This document shows positions 52,306 through 61,906 of a stretch of DNA of 64,000 nt, in pieces. The notes beneath the pieces were generated by a model. The model made no database searches, had not been told where the DNA came from, and worked only from the letters and a program-made list of their open reading frames with translations. Each line of letters starts with the position of its first letter. Position 1 is the stretch's first letter. Origin of the DNA: Bremia lactucae (taxonomy: Eukaryota; Oomycota; Peronosporomycetes; Peronosporales; Peronosporaceae); assembly GCF_004359215.1 (NCBI RefSeq), contig NC_090617.1, forward strand, positions 5,045,038 through 5,109,037, in the 5' to 3' direction. The translations under genes and the position numbers were made by a program.

Positions 52306-54174
52306 ATGAGACGGTTAAGTTCTTGGGCATTCTCTTCGGTCAGGATCCAGTTGACGACGCCATTGTCGAGTTCATGGACCGGCGTTTCTACCAAGGCTTT
52401 TTGCACTGGTTTCGTAGAGCACGAACTCTTTAAGGCCGGTTGCTTATTTCGATGACAATGGTGCTTTCCCGACTTTGGTACTTTGCCGTATATGTACCAA
52501 TCCCGTGGCACGTAGTTCAGCAGTGGCAGTCCACACTTAATCGCTTTGTGCTTGCGCGTCGCTACGAACGGAACGCTAAGCACATTCAGTTGATCCCTAA
52601 GGAGTTTCTGTACCAGACCCGCTTAAATCCCGACTTTGGTACTTTGCCGTACATGTACCGATCCCGTGGCACGTAGTTCAGGGGTGGTAGTCCACACTTA
52701 ATCGCTTTGTGCTTGCGCGTCGCTACGAACGGAACTCTAAGCACATTCAGTTGATCCCTAAGGAGTTTCTGTACCAGACCCGCTTAAATGGGGGTCTAGG
52801 TATCCCTAGCATCGAAGCGGCGATCAAACGCCAAAAACTCAACGTGTTCCTCCAACTTATCGCTTCGTCAGCATCGGCCCAGCGTAACTGGACCACTCCG
52901 GGAACTAGACTTATTTCGCTGGCCTGTGTGGGGTCCCTGGAAAACTCTCGCCTTCCTCACTATCAGCCCTATGCGTCACGGAGCTTTGCTTCGGTGGAAT
53001 GTGTTATCTCACTGGTGGCGACATGTCTGGCGTTTGTGGTATTTGATCAAGTGGAAGTTACGTGGAAGGACCTTTCCCATACGGCTCGCCTTGGGTACGT
53101 GCTACAGCAACCGATATGGTTTCATGCCGAGCCTGAATTCCAATTCCTCCTGGCGTCCCGATCCGATAGCTCCGCGCCACAGCGACGCAGTCTGTGCATG
53201 GTTGATGAACCTCAACGAAGTTACCGTCAACATGCCGCGACGACTCTCAACCTTCGGTGTCTTGCTGACTTTCTGGATTCTGATGGTGCTTGGCCGGATT
53301 CTGAATCGTTTGCTCGCGGCCATATCGACTACCGGCTCATGTCAATTCCCGCGTAGCAGCAATTTCAGTGGCTTCGACGGTTGCATCATGAAGTCACGCA
53401 AATTTATGAGCGCTACATGGTCTCTGTAGTCAGACGCCGCTACCACCTCCAGGTGCAGCGTGGACGTGTCCTCCTACACCGTACGTTGGTGTGCGAGTGG
53501 GTGACCGAGTTCACGTCGTGCCCTATATACCCCGTTCTCAGTTGCTCATGCTGGTGTGGACGGCTGCGCTGCCCACGAAGCCCCACCCAATCCAGTTACA
53601 CGATGCGCGAATCACTGCAACTGACATCACGGTGTTCGTACACCAGTGCAAACGACTTCGGTGACTCCTCCTTCCAATCTATTCGGACTTGCAGTTTCGC
53701 CTTGCCTTTCGGCTTTTGCCGGTGCGTTCGCGTTTCACGTTTCTTCGAGATGCGCATCTCAACATCATCTATTGCGTCCGGAGTGGATGCCATGCAGTGG
53801 AATCAGAGCGGCACTTATTTTATGAGTGTGCCCTGCCGGCTAATCTGTGGTCGATCGAATTTCGCGACTGGTCGATCTTTTTTACTGCCATGCCATCGTG
53901 GCTCGATACTGCCCTTGGGCGACCGCCATGTCTTACGCTGGCTTGGCAGGAGCATGAAGTTGTTATCCGCGACTTATGGCAGGTCACGCGTTGTGCTACC
54001 CTTCATCTGCTGCGGACTGTGCGCAATGACGGCTTGTTTCGCCAGCGTGAGCCCATACCTCTTGGGCCAGCTTTACGTGTCCTCTACACCTCTACATTAT
54101 ATCTAGCGCCCACTTACGAGCTTGTCTACGTCAGCTGTACGGACAGACGCAACGAGCATCGCTACGGACTGTGA
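52306..54174 (+). pseudogene. LINE RT thumb and C-terminal zinc-binding region
   Basis: Starts after the deletion with DETVKFLGILFGQ and continues in several frames: VLARRYERNAKHIQLIPKEF, GGLGIPSIEAAIKRQKLNVF. A 161-bp tandem duplication lies at 52471-52631 and 52632 on. The C-terminus (53689-54174) has CVRSGCHAVESERHLFYECA, the CxxxC...HxxxxC pattern of the RT zinc-binding domain, and ends at 54174. Confidence 0.85.
52471..52790 (+). repeat. 161-bp tandem duplication inside the LINE
   Basis: GACTTTGGTACTTTGCCGTA ... GTACCAGACCCGCTTAAAT occurs twice with a period of 161 bp and few differences. As 161 is not a multiple of three, it shifts the frame. Confidence 0.9.
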
Positions 54175-54540
54175 TGAGCCAGCTTAGACGCTCACGCTCT
54201 TTGGGTACCTTTATGCAAGCCAACCCGGCATTGTTCTCAGTGCGCTCCTTGTAACCTACCCGTCATAATTTTCGACTTCAAGCCAGCTCTCAATGTGGTG
54301 GACTCAATTGATCCGGCTTCTTTACGGCATCACTCCACGCTTCCGGTGAGATGCTGTAACCATACTTTCAATTTTTCACGGTATTTCGGTGCGGTGGGTT
54401 ATAATAAGTTTCAGAGGTTCTCTTTTTCTGCCTATGATGCCTCTGGCGGGTTATCATACATGAAGGATCCATGCGCGCCATTGGATAGAAACTCTCACTT
54501 TTCAGTTTGGTTTATATATAAACTTTATCTCAGTTCAAGG

Positions 54541-54615
54541 TACCACTCCGGTGGTTCAGTGGTAAAATACTCAAATTTTATTCGGAAGGTCACCGGTTCG
54601 ATCCCCGGGGCCGAC
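54541..54615 (+). tRNA. tRNA-Gly-like sequence (pseudo-tRNA, head of a retroposon)
   Basis: CCGGTGGTTCAGTGGTAAAATACTC resembles the 5' half of tRNA-Gly (A box 54551-54562) and CACCGGTTCGATCCCCGG the T arm (B box GGTTCGATCCC, 54595-54605). The anticodon region (AAATTTTATT) is AT-rich and does not form a stem, so it is not a working tRNA. It probably provides an internal RNA polymerase III promoter. Confidence 0.55.
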
Positions 54616-54651
54616 AGAATTGCCAAAAATGACTATATCAGTGTCGGTCAA

Positions 54652-54704
54652 GACTAGAGGGTCGTCGCCAGGGCCCGTAAGGGTGACGGGCGGCCCGAGC
54701 CTGA
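54652..54704 (+). repeat. 53-bp segment shared with 55074-55126, copy 1
   Basis: GACTAGAGGGTCGTCG...GTGACGGGCGGCCC..GCCTGA occurs here and at 55074-55126 with about five differences. In the second copy it is part of a coding region (TRGSSSGPERVTGGPSL); here the same frame reads TRGSSPGPVRVTGGPSL and ends soon after. Confidence 0.9.
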
Positions 54705-54991
54705 TATATGATTACGGAGTTGCGGCAATTGGGCCTCATTCGCAAAATTTGACCGGGGGTAGGTCTTCGCTGGCTGGCCTCAGTAGCTTTGTATAGTGGC
54801 TCGAAACGGCTTAGAAACTTTCTGCAGGCCTGACCTTCCCGCCCCTGCGAGAATTTATACATAGTTTCCCGAATTATCTCCGTTTGCAGGATATCAGTTC
54901 TGACAGGTTACTTGGCCCTCAGATTTCAGTCCTCACTTCTCAATTTTCCTGCCCAGCTCAAGCCCAATTCTTAAAACCATCGACCGCCAAG

Positions 54992-56128
54992 ATGGACAAC
55001 GCAGCCGCTAAGAACCTCCCGATCGCGACCGCCTCCAAGGGGTCACCAAGACATCTGGATCGGAGTCGGATAAGACTAGAGGGTCGTCGTCAGGGCCTGA
55101 AAGGGTGACGGGCGGCCCAAGCCTGACTCTCGATCAAGGTGTCACGGTTGCGAATCTTCGACACGGGACCGCTTGTGAGGGTAGCGCGACCGCTGATACG
55201 GACGAAGTTGCGTCTAGTACTCCACTTGTGCAGCCCTCTCTTCCAGCCGTGGGATTTCTAGACGCCGCAGGTAACGCCCGCGATGCCAGCGGACATTAAT
55301 GCGTCTGCTCAGCGTTATCACCTTCGGACGAGACTCGCTGCACCTCTTGTCCCAGCCCGGCCTCCCAAGCGAGCGCGTCGATCCTCAGCCATCGTCGAAG
55401 TCTTCGAATTTGATGCTATCGACGACCGCCGGGGATCTGCCGACTCGTATGAGTACCATGTTCGCTGGTCGGACACTGCTGAGACGTATTGGGTCTCCCG
55501 CCAGCAGCTCATTATTGATGGCAACCAAGCCTCTCTCGACATCGTGGATCGGTTCCTGACCCAACATCCAGATCGTAAGACGAGGTATCAAGCATTTGTG
55601 GCCCAGGATTGTCGCTCCCTGCTCGCCATGGCAGCCAATGAGGATAACTCTTGCGTTGCGCATGCTATCCAAATGGCATATGAGTTGCTGGGTCTCGATG
55701 AAGCCAGCCGCCATCTCCCAGAAATCTGGCGGGAGTATGTTGACCAAGCCAATCTCTCCGGGATCGATGTGTCCAGCGGCTTCAAGCATGTTGAACTGAT
55801 AGATCGGTACTGCCGTTATGCCGTCCCCAAGTCTGGGTGGAGCATTCATCTGCCCCAACTTCGTCAAAATCTTTTCGACGGGGATGGGGTGGGCTATTTG
55901 GCCATAGCGCGACGGGTACTTCCTCTGCCTAACGTCGTCCTTGGACCAGGTGCTTACATTGTTGGTGCATATAAGAAAAATATGCGTCGCCATTGTTTTG
56001 CAATGCAAATCAATCAGCTCGGTGCAGTCATCATTCGTGAGAATGGAGCTAACGCAGGCTTGGGAGAAAACCGTTGGTTTCGTACCATTAGTTTTATTAG
56101 GCCTATCAAGGTCTTCCTTAGCGAGTAG
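54992..56128 (+). pseudogene. Chromo-like domain plus putative cysteine peptidase
   Basis: The main open frame is 55283-56128 (281 codons). Residues about 36-92 look like a chromodomain (IVEVFEFDAI, YEYHVRWSDTAETYWVSRQQL, SLDIVDRF). Residues 115-281 hold NEDNSCVAHAIQ (Cys124) and RRHCFAMQINQ (His237) then ENGANAG, an order seen in papain-fold peptidases; the assignment is tentative. Upstream, an ATG at 54992 (MDNAAAKNLPIATASKG) starts a Ser/Thr/Gly-rich part which shifts frame twice (near 55040 and 55280) before joining, so the whole is probably one broken gene. A 53-bp segment of it recurs after the tRNA-Gly-like sequence. It may be an ORF of a retroelement (oomycete LINEs can carry such domains) or a host gene derived from one. 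Confidence 0.55.
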
Positions 56129-57603
56129 GTTTTGTTTTCCTCCGCTTTAGCCATTTAAAGTCATAACGACTCATTTTGACATAGGCATAGAGAAGTAAAT
56201 ATCGTATTAACAAAATAATACAGATTTCTTGAACTCGGCCACTGAGGTCGATTTTAGTAATATGTAGACAAAGCAGTAAATGGGCTCCTGTGGCTGCCAG
56301 AAAGATTCTAAATGTACTTATTTTAATAATATTCTGCAAGTAATGGTATTTGCAGTTGGTTTAATTTCCATCTTAGATCTTTTCTAATATCTAAATTTCT
56401 AGTTTGGTTATATAATACGGATTTTTTTTAATAATTCGATATTAGAATCAATTAAATCTTTAGAGCTGTGAATATATCTGATTAGGTAGTGAATATAATG
56501 TTTGATGCGACGTGTACTTCAGAAAAGGTGAATTTAACCAAAAGGTAGTGAATATAACAACTCCGTATTTATATTCAATCGTCCACGATACTGTCTTTAT
56601 TTTGCAAAAGATATCCACGAAACTGCCAACTAGAATCTTTATGAGGCAAAAAAAACTATTAGAAGTTTCGTGGACGATAGAAACATAAATACTATATGAA
56701 GGGATGGTAACAAAAATTTATGTGCATTTTGTGCGACTGGCACTTGTACTCTTGCCTTATATTCTTTAAGCAAGTATTGGCGTGGCTCAATCTGTTCTGC
56801 CGGATGCTGATCTAAGTGAGAAAGACGAGTGGAATTAGTGGACTACTGCATCTGGGTTGATGGCATACTTCCGTGTTCTTTCCGTTGTTGAATGTTTTGA
56901 TAGCGACATCTGTGCGCTTTCACGCAAATTTCCCATTCTGGGCCAAATTCGTGTGAGCTGACGTTGTATTATTGCCCGTTGATTGCTCTTTGCTTGGATC
57001 AAGTTACATGCATGTATGTTGACCGAGAAGAACTACTAAACGGCTTTGCAAGTTTGTTCCTTTTGACAGCTCTTTGCGATCTCCTTATTTCGTCTTCACG
57101 AACTAGGTTTACGCGACCCTTTTATACTTGAATGTCGTGCAGTCCTTGGTCCTTAGCAAATTGACCTTAAGTTGGAGAAGAGTGCGCATACCCAACCAGC
57201 GCTGCTACCGTGCAGTGCTACAACTTTGTGGCAATTTTGTTTGAATGCAATCATGCTGCATACTTTGATCATTCTTCGAAGGAACAAAGCCTTTACTGCC
57301 AGTCCCGAGTAAATTATGTATTCATGACTTCTACGACTTCTATAACTTTTATGACTGAATGACTTCTATGACATTAGTCGTTTCTGTTTCTTGTACGTTG
57401 ATGTGGAATGAAAGATCTGGCCTTGCCTGCTCAATTAATATATTATTGCGAATATCAATCAATAGCAAATACAAGAGATCTGCTCATCAAAAATTGAGAT
57501 CTCTCGTTTTCGCCAGCTTCAAATGGCTATTGATCATCGTTCGTCTAGGTTTGGGCGGGGCGTTTATATATGTAAGCATTTAAAGCGACACTCATCGCCA
57601 TTT
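56129..57603. other. Intergenic, AT-rich, no feature seen
   Basis: About 1.5 kb with no long open frame. GTAGTGAATATAA is repeated at about 56490 and 56545. A stretch near 56575-56690 has related opposite words (ATCGTCCACGA and GTGGACGATAG), a possible short inverted repeat. Nothing else is recognisable. Confidence 0.5.
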
Positions 57604-58908
57604 TTATTTTGCCTTCACGGAACGAGGATCATTTGTAGTACATACCTGGCAAATTTGTGAGCTGTATGATCGTTTGCACCCGAACTCAGCATGGGCGCAG
57701 ACTCGGCTATTTTTGTAGCATGGTGGATTAATGGCCGTAAGAGAAGCAACTGCAGGCAGTGGCTTCATCACACCAATATTGCTTGTCGCCACGTCCTTCG
57801 CAACGAGTTCACTGTACGCCGCTATGAGTTTTTCAATGCGTTCGGCACTAGCGTCACTATCGTCGGGGTTGCTCCAGAAGTCGAGACCATCTAACCACGT
57901 TACCTCATCCCCTGAGACAGTAACGCTGAATTCCACACCACCCGCCTCACAGAACTCTGTGTAATTGGCATAATTCGAATTCGTCTGAGGATTCGAAAGG
58001 GACTTAAGTCCTACTACATCGTCCAACGGAATGTAGCCAAGCACCTCTTAAGAAAAAGTACAAGTCTTGCCGTCAGGCTCCTTTCCAAGAGCACACAAGC
58101 CACCTGCGTATTCGGCACGACACGCCTCTGACTTGTCATACCAAAGATTTAATGGACAGCTATTTGGAATGAGAACCAGTAATTGTGCGGATACGGAGCA
58201 AGAAGCTCGTTGTCTTGTAGCGATCCGCCAACACAGAAACCTAGTTTAGGTTGGCCATTGATTCCAATGTACTGACTGCACACCTCAGCGAATGACCCAT
58301 CTGCTTTAATGTGACATTGTCCGCCATCCATGGGTATGAGAGGACAGTGTTCGATGGTGAAACCATACTCATCCGTAACATTTGCATAGTAATTCATTGC
58401 TGCTGTGGGCTGAACCACCGATGTCTGGTAAAATACGACAAACTCGATGTTGTTTTTGCGCTTGCAGTCGGTCACGACAGAAGCGTTAATACATTCTGCC
58501 TGGACGAACTTTAGAGCGCCTTCCACGGCTGCCATGTTGACAGTATCAAGCAACGCACGGTACTTTTTATCGAACGTTGCGTAATAGTCAGACACGAAAC
58601 GCTGCTTGTCGGTGTCCCACTGGGGCATATCACCCTGGACACGAGCCTGTAGCGAAGTTACCATTTGAAAAGGTTGTAAGGTCGATTTAAGAAACGAGGA
58701 GCGGCTACCTTCCGTTACGGCGGTATCATTATTATTTAAACTTTGGTAGTCGCTAAGCGATAATTCTAGTTGGAGAGCTGTCGAACAAGGAATCAACTCC
58801 GGCATGGTGAGTGCGTGAAAGTCTGCAGCTAGAGGCAGAGATAGCAGAATCATCTGCTGCGATTATGAAAGTACCCGATACAAAGCTCAAAGCCGAAGCA
58901 ATCTTCAT
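57604..58908 (-). pseudogene. Broken secreted cysteine-rich protein gene
   Basis: The ATG at 58908 starts a signal-peptide-like sequence (MKIASALSFVSGTFIIAA). A one-base frameshift near 58830 leads to the main frame (58853-58149): ALTMPELIPCSTALQLELSL, MVTSLQARVQGDMPQWDTD, Cys-rich IEHCPLIPMDGGQCHIK and GFCVGGSL. A second frameshift lies near 58170, followed by CRAEYAGGLCALGKEPDGKT. Then comes a TAA stop near 58049, and the frame continues with YIPLDDVVGLKSL, CEAGGVEFSV and WLDGLDFWSNPDDSDASAER to 57604. So three disabling changes occur in one ~430-residue gene. It resembles a conserved secreted family of Phytophthora and downy mildews with many Cys; its function is not known to me. An LTR1 begins at 58925, 16 bp before the start codon. 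Confidence 0.75.
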
Positions 58909-58924
58909 TGATCGGTGAGTGCTG

Positions 58925-59014
58925 TGTAACGGGGTGTATCGTTACATGAAATTAACAATAAAAGATTGTTAATTAATATTATCCAAAAGGTAGATAATAT
59001 TTGGAGGAAATTGC
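58925..59014 (+). repeat. LTR1 copy h, start only, running into a gap
   Basis: TGTAACGGGGTGTATCGTTACATG ... GATAATATTTGGAGGAAATTGC, the first 90 bp of LTR1, followed by 100 N. The sequence after the gap (59115-59280) ends in CCTCTGCAC like LTR1 but is otherwise poorly matched, so the rest may be a different LTR. Confidence 0.8.
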
Positions 59015-59114
59015 NNNNNNNNNNNNNNNNNNNNNNNNNNNNNNNNNNNNNNNNNNNNNNNNNNNNNNNNNNNNNNNNNNNNNNNNNNNNNNNNNNNNNN
59101 NNNNNNNNNNNNNN
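59015..59114. other. Assembly gap (100 N)
   Basis: Exactly 100 N, unknown size, inside an LTR. Confidence 0.99.
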
Positions 59115-59589
59115 AGGCACTATTCATAGAAAGTTATTAATATAATAAAGTCAGTAGAAGGAGAAAATCGTTACGTAGGAACTTAATATTTTAACGCAGT
59201 TTTACTTTATTTCTATTCGAAGCCTTAAAATTTACCTTTGGTAGCTAAGACTTTTTAGCTGCATAAATTTTCCTCTGCACTGTTGGAATTGTTTGGGTTT
59301 AGATCGTGTGTCACACAGACTCGTGGGAGTAGTCGCGCAAATCCAGTCGACACTTCTTGTCACGATACTGACCTGAGACTTGGCATGTTAAGATCGCAGC
59401 TGAAGTTGTGGTCAATCAATACATATACTTTACTCTTCAAAATCCCGTTAGTCGGACTTCCTTGCGGATGCAAAATTCAACAGGTGATGAGCCCAAGCGA
59501 CCGGTCTGACGCCTCTGCCGACGAGACGCAAGCACGCGTAACTGGTGGAGCCACTAATGAAAGGGGCAGAGCGCGGGTGAGGAGGTGTC

Positions 59590-60342
59590 ATTAGTGGTCC
59601 TAAATTTGCGTATGGAGTCAAATGTTCTCGTGGCGAAGATGCAATCAGCACCGAACACGACACAAAAAAAATCGAAGATATGGTCATGACTGCAGTCATT
59701 TCGGAGCCACGTGAAACTCATGTACAACACGGCCCCCTCCACACTTTTCATATACGATTCGGCCATTTAGCGTTCGGCACAATTGAAGTAATGGCCCGTA
59801 ATACCGGTTCTGGAATTGCAGTTACTGACCACTCAGGCCGTTTTGTGCGATCTGGGCGGAGGGTAAGGCGACTAAATCCCATCAGTCGCAGCGTGAAGCA
59901 TTCCCCGATCGATCGAATAGGTGGAGAGTTTTGCAGCAATTTAAAAGGCCCGATTCCACCGATCGATCGATATGGCAAGTGCTATCTGGTCAACTTTGGG
60001 GAGTTTTTACAGGAAGAACGAAAGACCAAGCTGCTACAATTTTCAAGCGTATTCTTACGTATTTTGAAAAAGATTTAAATGACGCCTAGATGCTCTTCCC
60101 ATTGACGAAGGAGGCGAGTATGCCAACGTTGACCTTTTATGCAAGCAGCAAGGAGTTTCGAGACAAGTTAGCGAGCTTGCAAATCAAGCAAGCAACGGAA
60201 AGGCTGAACGCAGGCATCGTGCTATGATGAACACGGTTCGATGCATGCTGTTTGGATCAACCATTACGAAGATGTTTTGGAGTGATGCAGCTCAGCATGC
60301 TGCATACATACTGGTTCGAAGACGACGAGGTCGAACACAGCA
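59590..60342 (+). pseudogene. Ty1/copia remnant: GAG-pre-integrase and integrase start
   Basis: HTFHIRFGHLAFGTIEVMAR is the GAG-pre-integrase block. SPIDRIGGEFCSNLKGPIPP, DRYGKCYLVNF starts the integrase core (first Asp region). After a frame change: DEGGEYANVDLLCKQQGV, VSELANQASNGKAERRHRAM (the Glu of the DDE site), MNTVRCMLFGS and FWSDAAQHAAYIL. It stops at 60342, where LTR2 copy c begins. It is broken by frameshifts. Confidence 0.87.
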
Positions 60343-60867
60343 TTTAGGCGGGCACATCTTAATGCGGCCACGCTCTTCTTAAGCACAAACCCTAGAACAG
60401 CGAGGAATCGGTTTGACCTTTTCTCGTGCGAGCAGTGCAGTAGTAGTAGTGGGCGCCTAAGCGACCTCACCTAACGCACTAACTTTTCTAGTAAAGTTTC
60501 GTCACGGGAGCGGTAATCCGTCTCCTCGTGCGCACTTACCAAGTAGGAAGGAGTATCAGACTGATTTATAATTAATCGTATTGAATATGAATAATTATTT
60601 TTACCAATCATAAACGTCATCTCTGTAGATAACACTAATATGTATTGCGGGCGTATCTTCCTAGATATCTCGCGTAACGGATGACGCTTAGCGTCCCTTG
60701 TTATGTGAATACACCTAAAGCATCATATACACAAGGGTGGGTCACATTTGAAACAAACCCAAGTGGTGGGTCGAATTACTTCATTTAAGTAATTGACCAT
60801 CCCCTTAAGTACACCAAGTGTACTTAACGGGGACTGTGTAACATTGGGGCAACTTTAGCCCTCTACA
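60343..60867 (+). repeat. LTR2 copy c, with leader
   Basis: Starts TTTAGGCGGGCACATC (first T..G changed) and ends TAGCCCTCTACA. The following CCATCCCCCCAATAACAACG...GAATTTACATTTTAAAATTCGTC also follows LTR2 copy b. It is inserted in, or joined to, the Copia integrase. Confidence 0.78.
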
Positions 60868-61154
60868 CCATCCCCCCAATAACAACGAATTTACATTTTA
60901 AAATTCGTCAAAGAGGACAGAGGACCTGCGAGCTGCTTTACGCGCCGCCTTGTTCGCTCAGTAACTCTAGGGACCTGCGTTTACATGCACGGCGCCAAAG
61001 ATGCCACCTAAAGGGGCAATGTTTGTGGGTTGTCTGCGAAGACACCCACTCAACCACGAGCTAAGCGCCTTGTTAACACGCCGGCAGCGTCTAATGCCTT
61101 AGTCGAAACGCCGACTACTCCTGCTGTCGCGTAACTTGGCTTAAGGATCCAAGG

Positions 61155-61823
61155 ATGCTAATCCCTCTCTCATTGCCGACTACAATGAGTCGACACCTGC
61201 CGTCATCTCATAGTAGTGATGCGGACAACGAGCTCACGAGGAAGGGTAATGGCGCATTATTGCCCATTCAACCTTCTCTTATTGCTCAGAACATGGAGAC
61301 GGCAACATTTACGAATGCTGTCTCGTCGTCTGCGCTGGATAGCGCAGCAACCATTAATGAGAGCGCTACCCATACAGGCGCAGCCGCTACTCCGTTGAGT
61401 AAAATCACAACGTATATTGCTCAGACCATTATTCATAATAGTTCTGTCATAGAGCATTCTGAGCCTACAGCTCCGCCGACGACACGTGAACGTGCTCAGT
61501 CAGTGTCACAAGCCAGTCGTTTAGAACGTGACTATGTGATGGGTGGCATTTCACTGATGTCCCCTCCAACTAAATGGCCTCGTTTAAACGGGCCAAGAGC
61601 GTCGCTCCCAGAGCGCGCTCTTCTAGACACACATAAATATTATGGCGTCTTTAAATCATGGCGGGCTCAGGGGAAATCGCTTGGGCGTATTTTCCCGATC
61701 CCGGTCGTGTTGCGTTTAAATGAAACGCTCGACCAATACGAGGCAGAATTTCTGCGCCGCATTCCACCGCATTCCGATGCCATGAAACAGCGGCCGCAAC
61801 AAATTATTTTCGCTCGCGTGTGA
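61155..61823 (+). CDS. ORF convergent to gypsy G6 pol, 222 aa
   Basis: Starts with ATG at 61155 (MLIPLSLPTTMSRHLPSSHS) and stays open to 61823. The N-terminal half is Ser/Thr/Ala-rich without structure; the C-terminal half (SLPERALLDTHKYYGVFKSW, RIFPIPVVLRLNETLDQYEA, EAEFLRRIPPHSDAMKQR) looks folded. It runs towards the G6 chromodomain, which is on the other strand (61907-62137). Its end region is also present, in the same relation to a chromodomain, at 30090-30190. It resembles the antisense ORF of G4 around REIPIVLFPNET. It is probably an accessory antisense gene of this gypsy lineage; function unknown. Confidence 0.5.
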   Translation: MLIPLSLPTTMSRHLPSSHSSDADNELTRKGNGALLPIQPSLIAQNMETATFTNAVSSSALDSAATINESATHTGAAATPLSKITTYIAQTIIHNSSVIEHSEPTAPPTTRERAQSVSQASRLERDYVMGGISLMSPPTKWPRLNGPRASLPERALLDTHKYYGVFKSWRAQGKSLGRIFPIPVVLRLNETLDQYEAEFLRRIPPHSDAMKQRPQQIIFARV

Positions 61824-61906
61824 AAGAGACCATGGGCGGTACTGTACCCTCTGTTTTTTCTCACAACGCTGCTTCTGCTAGTCCATTGGAGACTAGCAAA
61901 GAGGCC

